DNA of 23,313 nucleotides from Pleurobrachia bachei (taxonomy: Eukaryota; Ctenophora; Tentaculata; Cydippida; Pleurobrachiidae): positions 33,832 through 57,144 of the forward strand of contig AVPN01000142.1 in NCBI GenBank assembly GCA_000695325.1, in the 5' to 3' direction. The notes below the pieces were generated by a model that was not told where the DNA came from, made no database searches, and saw only the letters and a program-made list of their open reading frames with translations. How positions within the stretch are numbered: position 1 is the first letter of the stretch; each line of letters opens with the position of its first letter. This document shows, in pieces, positions 17,315 through 23,313 of this stretch. The position numbers were made by a program, and so were the translations under genes.

Positions 17315-18415
17315 TTACGCGAATATCTCAGGATCAAATGTTATTTGTATTGAATCAGTCTTTTCTCCTTTACAGACGGTTCCAGGATCGGCAGGTTTGA
17401 AGGCCTTCAAATTGGGCTCCGGCTCCGTCTTTGTGAAGGCCCGTGAGATTTGGTCCTTAAAACGTCCTGACTTGGCCTTCACGATACCTACTCCACCTCC
17501 CGTGTGTCGTCTACTGCCTCCCGATTTCAGGACTGGAGAGGGAGGAAAGGGGTTTAGATTTCAGGGGATTACTCTCAGAACAAGTATTGAAGTAGCCCCC
17601 TCCCCGCAATACAGTGTAACTACACACTTCCTCCCTCGCCCCCAAAACCACTCTTGTACACTTAATACACACCCACACACTCCCTGCTATTAATGGTATG
17701 TATCCATTTAACGAAGGGAATAATTAATGGTTGGAGCTAGAGGGACCCTTCCTACGTGAATTTTAAAACAGCATCCCGCTCATGCATCCCTCTCTATAAC
17801 CAGTAACGGCCCAGTAATCCAAAACCCCTTCCCAAATCCCTCCCGCACACTACTCGCCAACACCCCTCTCTACACCCGCACACTACTCACCACTAAGTTC
17901 CTGATCCATATGTCTTCTCAAAACCTTCCTCTGAATTGGTATACCCAGGGCGCCTGCCAGCACATCTGTATTAAACTCCTTATCGTATAGCACCACTGCC
18001 CCGTGGATCCCACTGTACGATAACTTGTTGGCGTATTCCTTCAAGTCGACTGATATCAACCACTCCGCACATCGGGCTGTCGTCCAGATCTGAGGGAGGG
18101 GTTTAGTGTTGATCTGAGGTTGAATAGAGTATGGGTGATAGAAGATGGGATGTTTTCGTAGCTGGACTTCATTTAACAAATTAGAGTAATTTAACTAGCT
18201 TCTCTTTTTACCTCAACATCAGTATCAATATGCTGTACTGCGGCCCGTTTTTTATTCAGATTATCAAGGTTATAGTTGAACTTTGCCAGTAGCTCGATCC
18301 CTAACATAAGTGATGTCTGGTGGGACCGCTCTATCACCCCCAGGTGCCTCTCCATGTCTTTCTTGGTTAGAGAGTTTAGCACTCGACCATCTACTAGATT
18401 TTCTCGGAACGAACC
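17315..18415 (-). pseudogene. liprin-alpha 3' exons, left copy (5' exons missing)
   Basis: Three exons in frame: 18212-18415 (68 codons), 17891-18089 and 17315-17532 with stop. The first encodes the C-terminal part of SAM2 (ENLVDGRVLNSLTKKDMERHLG ... FNYNLDNLNKKRA in pieces), matching liprin-alpha LVDARMLxxLTKKDLR. The second is SAM3 (WTTARCAEWLISVDLKEYAN, SGIHGAVVLYDKEF, LGIPIQRKVLRRHMDQEL). The third encodes a basic tail (SGGSRRHTGGGVGI ... SGRFKDQISRAFTK). Liprin-alpha is an active-zone and adhesion-complex scaffold that binds LAR phosphatases and others through its SAM domains. No coiled-coil, SAM1 or N-terminal SAM2 exon is found before the duplication junction at 18967. So this copy is probably non-functional or only a 3' fragment, although its exons are undamaged. 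Confidence 0.75.
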
Positions 18416-18967
18416 CTGCAGGGATATAATATGTGAGAGGGAAGAGAATTGTACATGTTCATTTTCTATTGGAATCTGATATGTATATCGATTAGATTTG
18501 TTTAGAACGAGAGAGAATGTTGGATTGAGTATTGGTTGTTGGCCAATGAAACTTCAAGAGCGGTGAGAGCTCAGAAGTGATCAGAGTGTTCGGTGACCAA
18601 GGCGTGGCAAGCATGGATAATCGGTTAGGGGAGGTGTGAAAAATCGATCACATATTTGTGTAGTCGAGAGAGATCACAATAATAAGCACACATTGATGTG
18701 CCAGTAACTTCTGTTTGGATGACACCAGACGGGGGTGGTGGGACAGGACAATACTTTCCACAACTCCCTCCTTCCTAAATCTAGACACCTCAATTTTCCA
18801 GTAAAATAATATCCTACTAACTAATTGTGTTTGCAGAGAGTCCCTTAAACCCACTCAAGTTGACGACAGCAGGAGGAGCTGAGGTGTTAGACAAACAGAC
18901 AATCTCTCCGACCACTGTTTCTCTCCACAAGATCTTCATGTAAACACGCACACACACCCGGTGATGT
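18416..18967. other. liprin intron/flank, unit 1
   Basis: Upstream of the SAM2 exon on the minus strand. I found no exon with the expected W-x-P-x-LGLP-x-Y start of SAM2. A short stretch at 18836-18900 is well conserved with 22940-23004 in unit 2, but reading frames differ between copies, so coding is not supported. Confidence 0.4.
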
Positions 18968-18968
18968 A

Positions 18969-19097
18969 CAGGGTGTCCCACTGTCTTTGCGTGACCTGTG
19001 ATTTTGGATGATGGGTGGGTTCCATTTAAATGCACATAACTCATCAAAAATTAGGCTAAATTATTCAAACCAAAAACACTATTGTAGAGAATTGTCA
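18969..19097. mobile_element. transposon-end-like fragment at the duplication junction
   Basis: This 129-bp stretch is absent from unit 2. It begins, directly after a TA, with CAGGGTGTCCCACTGTC, a start often seen at ends of Tc1/mariner-type elements, and continues A/T-rich to the point where unit 2 begins. Only one end is seen, so the assignment is tentative. Confidence 0.35.
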
Positions 19098-20112
19098 GGA
19101 GAGTAGTATCAGCTCTGACGAAGAAGATGCGACAAAACCAAAGTATGAACGGTTCTGTCTAGAGATCCTAACTGCATAACAGGGCTAACGCCCACGCCCC
19201 CTGTTTATCTGACCCCGAAACCCACGTAATGTTTGTCTATATCAACCCCATTGTTTCAGGCTACCAGCCGCTATCATAATAAGTGAAGGAGAGGATGAGG
19301 ATTATCAACAACCAGCGGAGGTACCTTACTTTTTACATTATTTAACAGCTAGTTAGAAATAATTGAGTATTAAGTTTCCTCGAGAGATACATTTGAGCTA
19401 ACAGAAGCCCCTAACAGAAGTTCAATTTCAGGAACCTGAAGAGGCAACAGATAAATTTTTTGAAAAACTGAAGAACCTGCAAGACACTCGACACCAGCAA
19501 AGTCCAAGATACGCACAGATAACACATCCAATGAAAATGGTCGATCCTCATGAACGGGGTCCGACCATGATTAACCGAAAACACTGCTACTTCGGCCAAA
19601 CTATCCACAAGGAACACAATTACAGTTCATCCATAGCTGGACCATCCAATCCTGAGTGCCGGGTAACAGCTCATAAAAGGTTTTGGAAGAAACGGAACAA
19701 ATCGTACCATTTGGAATACAAAAAGTTTACAGACAGTTTAGAAAAACCGGCGTATGTTATGAGTGAACCGTGGATGTTTGTTCCTGTTTTATCAGATATT
19801 GATGGGGAGTTAACGACCCTAAAAACTGGTCTAGGATTTGAAGAAGTAGCGAGGGCCATGCTAAAAAAGGAACAACCTTGTAGTGCTAAAACTGTGAAGG
19901 ACTTGGTGTGTGCTAGATGTGACATTGACTTTTCTTTTGAGTGGTTCACGTTTAAAGCTCAGCGGTTGTGTGGGATGTGTTATAAGCTGGAGGTTAAGAA
20001 CCGTAATGGAGTGATTTATTGGACTGAGGTCACTTCACAAGTTCGAGAATTTACAAAACGGGAAAACATTAGGAAACCTTCAACTCCAGTCGCAGCCCCG
20101 AAAATACCCTAA
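19098..20112 (+). pseudogene. 5'-truncated copy of the GATAD2-like gene
   Basis: Contains the 3' part of exon 4 (19098-19142), exon 5 (19260-19320, two codons shorter) and exon 6 (19432-20112), all with intact splice sites and open frame. Exon 6 encodes the full GATA-type finger with all four Cys. Over the last 191 residues there are only a few changes from the left gene (for example SYHLEY for SYQLEY, CSAKTVKD for CNAKSVTD, PSTPVAAPKIP for PSTPAPKIP). Exons 1-3 are absent, so expression needs a new promoter or splicing from upstream. The dominance of synonymous changes suggests recent constraint or recent duplication. Confidence 0.8.
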
Positions 20113-21274
20113 TTTATTGCACTGTTTTTTAATTCACATTTTGATATAAAACGAGCTTGTTTGAATGGACTGATGAGGGAAGACAGATTTTTAAACTTGT
20201 CCACCAATTGGAATTTGCTTTCATTTGTAACCACTGAATTTTCTTTCACCTGTTGATATTTGAGTGTTTCTGCATCGGATGACCCCGCTCCAAATGCTAT
20301 AAATGACATGCTCCGCATCGAAATGCCCGCCAACCCTGTGACAGTATTGCGCGGTGACGACTCAAAAGGACATTTTAGCGCGGGGACGTTTTAAGCGTGT
20401 GCGCGTAATAACGAAGTGTTGACATTGCGCGCGGTTGCACTTTCATCAAGATTATGTCAGCGCGCCGTCCATGGCTAACCTAACTCATACCAATCAGTCC
20501 GGGCAGAGCTTTGGAAACTGGTCTTGCACACGGTGTGCTTCTATTTCGGCTATTTCTCTCCAACAGTCTCTCCTCCTTCTAAAGCGGGCCACGTGGGATG
20601 CCATGCTTCTATTCACGGCTATAACTAGACCGAAGTTAGAACACGGATAAAATGTGAAAAGAGAAAGATGTGAGTGAAAAGAGAAAGATGTGAGTGAGGG
20701 ATGATCTATCTCTCACTGCGTTGCTGTCATTACATGATTGTGTAATCACAGGCGATCCACACCATTATTCCTCATCGCTAAATAATCATGGTTCACACTA
20801 CTTAGCTTGGAGTAGAAATATCACGCGGCTTCATACGGATGAACAGATTCTGCTTTTAGTAATACCATCATGTTTTAGTAAGACCATATCGAGAACACAT
20901 TTGTTTTGGGTTGGGTAAAGTAGTACTGTATATGTATTTGAGGAGCAATATATTGTACACACACACAAAGAGACCCATACACTTCAATACAATGTCAAAC
21001 AATTCTCCTCCTCCTCTATCCCTATCATATTGTCCAACCTTCTCTGGTTCCCTCTATTAAAGGCTGATTCCCTTCTAACCTGGTTCCCGCATATAACAGC
21101 AAGAAGGAGCTGCTTCCCTAATTGTCTATTCTCCGGCAAGGAGTTAAAAGGGGCTGCTCCCCTCCTGCTTCCCTACTACTCTTGGGTCAAATTGTTCAAT
21201 ATGACGGTCTCACAAACACGTAGCGCAAAGTAACATATATGCAAATCAACCTATATATTTCTAATGACAGTCAA
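20113..21274. other. convergent intergenic region, unit 2
   Basis: Counterpart of 16142-17314, with small indels throughout (for example near 20145, 20275 and 21050-21130). It has the same CpG-rich patch and AAAGAGAAAGATGTGAGTG direct repeats near 20655-20697. No gene is supported. Confidence 0.5.
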
Positions 21275-22519
21275 TTACGCGAATATCTCAGGATCAAATG
21301 TTATTTGTATTGAATCAGTCTTTTCTCCTTTACAGACGGTTCCAGGATCGGCAGGTTTGAAAGCCTTCAAATTGGGCTCCGGCTCCGTCTTTGTGAATGC
21401 CCGTGAGATTTGGTCCTTAAAACGTCCTGACTTGGCCTTACCGATACCTACTCCACCTCCCGTGTGTCGTCTACTGCCTCCTGATTTCAAGACTGGAGAG
21501 GGAGGAAAGGGTTTAGATTTCAGGGGATTACTCTCAGAACAAGTATTGAAGTAGGGAAGCCCCCTCAGCCCGCAATACAGTGTAACTACACACTTCCTCC
21601 CTCGCCCCATAAACCACTCTTATACACTGAATACACCCACACACACTCCGTTATTAATGGTATTATATGTATCCACTTAACGAAGGGAATAATTAATGGT
21701 TGGAGCTAGAGAGAACGAGCGTGAATTTAAAAACAACATCCCGCTCCCACTCCTCTCTATAACCAGTAACGGCCCAATAACCAAACACCCCTCCCGAATC
21801 CCTCCCACACACTACTCACCAAACGCCCTGTCTATAACACCCAACATCACTACTCACCACTAAGTTCCTGATCCATATGTCTCCTCAACACCTTCCTCTG
21901 AATTGGTATGCCCAGTGCGCCTGCCAGTACATCTGTATTAAACTCCTTATCGTATAGCACTACCGCCCCATGGATTCCACTGTAGGATAACTTGTTGGCG
22001 TATTCCTTCAAATCAACTGATATCAACCACTCAGCACACCGGGCTGTCGTCCAAATCTAGGGGGGGGTAGGGGTTGTTATGATCTAACCCTACATTTGGT
22101 TGCCAGGTTCTGCCTACAGATCGCGCGCTGAACAAAACAAACATTTGGGGTGCTCGAAACACAGTCTAGCTAGGCGGCAGGCAAGGGGTGGAGGAGTTTG
22201 TAGTGTTGTTCAGTTTGGGTTGAATATAGGGCGATAGGAAGAGATGGGATGTTTTCGTTACTGGACTTCATTTACCAAACTCTATATTGTAGTTTGGTGA
22301 TTTAACTAGCTTTACCTCAACATCTGTATCAATATGCTGTACTGCGGCCCGTTTTTTGTTCAGATTATCAAGATTATAGTTGAACTTTGCAAGTAGCTCG
22401 ATCCCTAACATAAGCGATGTCTGGTGGGATCGCTCTATCACCCCCAGGTGTCTCTCCATGTCTTTCTTGGTTAGAGAGTTGAGCACCCGACCATCTACTA
22501 GATTTTCTCGAAACGAACC
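21275..22519 (-). CDS. liprin-alpha 3' exons, right copy (5' part outside window)
   Basis: Three exons with the same lengths and phases as the left copy: 22316-22519 (SAM2, 204 nt), 21858-22056 (SAM3, 199 nt) and 21275-21492 (tail with stop, 218 nt). The SAM2 and SAM3 residues are identical to the left copy by my reading, and differences there are synonymous. The tail differs at few residues (for example VGIGKAK for VGIVKAK). The SAM2-SAM3 intron is longer here (259 against 122 bp). No upstream exon is found up to 23313, so either a long intron follows and the gene continues to the right, or this copy is also partial. A duplication of a segment within two convergent genes predicts that this copy is the one attached to the real liprin gene. 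Confidence 0.72.
22066..22215. other. extra sequence in the liprin intron of unit 2
   Basis: About 140 bp with no counterpart in unit 1 lie between the SAM3 acceptor and the shared part of the intron. It includes GATCGCGCGCTGAAC and a run of eight G near its edge. I see no clear terminal repeats or target duplication. Boundaries are approximate. Confidence 0.5.
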
Positions 22520-23244
22520 CTGCAGGGATATAATATGTGAGAGGGAAGAGAATTGTACATGTTCATTTTCTATTGGAATCTGATATGTATATCGATTAGA
22601 TTTGTTTAGAACGAGAGAGAATGTTGGATTGAGTATTGGTTGTTGACCAATGAAACTTCAAGCGCGGTGAGAGCTCAGAGAGTGATCAGAGTGTTCGGTG
22701 ACTGCAAGGCGTGGCAAGCATGGATAATCGGTTAGGGGAGGTGTGAAAAATCGATCACATATTTGTGTAGTAGAGATCACAATAATAAGCACACATTGAT
22801 GTGCCAGTAACTTCTGTTTGGATGACACCAGACGGGGGTGGTGGGACAGGACAATACTTTCCACAACTCCCTCCTTCCTAAATCTAGACACCTCAATTTT
22901 CCAGTAAAATAATATCATACAGTAACTAATTGTGTTTGCAGAGAGTCCCTTAAACCCACTCAAGTTGACGGCAGCAGGAGGAGCTGTGGTGTTAGACAAA
23001 CAGACAATCTCCGACCGCTGTTTCTCTCCACAAGCTCTTCATATAATAAACACGCACACACACTCGGTGATGTGTATACAAACACACCCCAAATATTTTC
23101 TATATACCTATCTTTCTCTCTCTCCCTCTCTCTTTCTCTCACAGAGGCTCATTTCGTTAACGAAGCAGTAGGTCAATTACCCAACTGGCCACCTTGGGCG
23201 ATGCTGTTGTGTCTCGTCGTGGTTTATTCATCAAGAATCTTCTA
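22520..23244. other. liprin intron/flank, unit 2, with a possible plus-strand terminal exon
   Basis: Mostly noncoding and homologous to 18416-18967 up to 23073. After a long pyrimidine tract ending in CACAG (23144), the plus strand is open for 32 codons to a stop at 23243-23245 (frame from 23147), ending in WPPWAMLLCLVVVYSSRIF, which would be a tail anchor. No upstream exon was found to pair with it, so coding is only a possibility. Confidence 0.3.
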
Positions 23245-23245
23245 G

Positions 23246-23275
23246 GAGAGTGAGGGAGAGATGGAGAGAGAGAGA

Positions 23276-23313
<38 letters not shown>
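23246..23313. repeat. (GA)n microsatellite at the window end
   Basis: GAGAGTGAGGGAGAGATGG followed by AGAGAG repeats to the last base. It probably stopped the assembly here. Confidence 0.95.

Larger units (their letters stand above)
15151..23073. repeat. about 4-kb segmental tandem duplication
   Basis: Unit 1 is 15151-18967 and unit 2 is 19098-23073, direct, separated by 130 bp of other sequence. Each carries the end of p66-like exon 4, exons 5 and 6, the intergenic region, and three 3' liprin-alpha exons. Coding exons differ mostly at synonymous sites, while spacers have many small indels. Unit 2 has an extra segment in a liprin intron near 22066-22215. The duplication is therefore older than the galectin one, and the coding parts look constrained. 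Confidence 0.93.

Noticed and set aside
17304-17693. Plus-strand frame over the liprin tail exon
   Set aside because: The minus-strand frame has acceptor, matching phase and stop in both copies, while the plus-strand frame is not maintained between copies.
22932-23030. Liprin SAM1-SAM2 linker exon on the minus strand (segment containing APPAAVNLSG)
   Set aside because: It recalls a linker of liprin-alpha, but the copy at 18836-18900 has an indel that shifts frame, amino-acid changes are not conservative, and the splice sites are poor.
1-23313. tRNA, rRNA or CRISPR-like arrays
   Set aside because: No cloverleaf-like set, rRNA-like block or regularly spaced short repeats were found on reading either strand.

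Overview
The window is nuclear DNA of an invertebrate animal. It holds spliceosomal GT-AG introns (about 90-610 bp) and animal families: a PRPF31 splicing factor, an ankyrin/SOCS-box protein, a triple-CRD galectin, a DHCR7 sterol reductase, liprin-alpha SAM exons and a GATAD2/p66-like zinc-finger protein. Noncoding DNA carries a MITE, microsatellites and tandem repeats. The sequence starts at a G run, ends in a (GA)n tract and has one N gap (11192-11718), so it is probably a draft scaffold. I cannot name the species. Compact spacing, and splice-acceptor-like sites just upstream of most start codons, would fit a lineage that uses spliced-leader trans-splicing, but this is inference.

Left half (1-12253): all genes lie on the minus strand. 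PRPF31 (384-1859) is preceded by the ankyrin/SOCS gene (2106-3812). A 1.54 kb segment holding most of that gene and its upstream MITE is repeated in tandem (3013-4556 and 4557-6099), which leaves a 3'-truncated gene copy. An exact 1.04 kb tandem duplication follows (6069-7110 and 7111-8152). It gives a 5'-truncated galectin copy next to the full galectin gene (7152-8756). DHCR7 (8937-10241) lies 180 bp further on. Then come about 600 bp without genes, a 164-bp tandem repeat, the gap, and the N-terminal part of an unidentified PHD-like protein (up to 12253).

Right half (13030-23313): a six-exon plus-strand gene (13030-16141) encodes a disordered acidic protein with SUMO-interaction-like motifs and a C-terminal GATA-type finger resembling GATAD2/p66. 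It converges on minus-strand liprin-alpha exons (17315-18415). A segment covering the 3' half of the first gene and the 3' exons of the second is duplicated (15151-18967 and 19098-23073). The left p66-like gene is therefore complete and the right one is 5'-truncated. The left liprin is cut off from its 5' exons, and the right liprin may continue beyond the window.

The strangest observation is at 5130-5179. Inside the second ankyrin copy, 50 consecutive bases are the exact base-by-base complement of 3586-3635 in the first copy, read in the SAME direction (not the reverse complement), with matching flanks on both sides. No ordinary inversion or conversion makes this. It is either a processing artefact or something very unusual, and should be checked before the duplications are interpreted.
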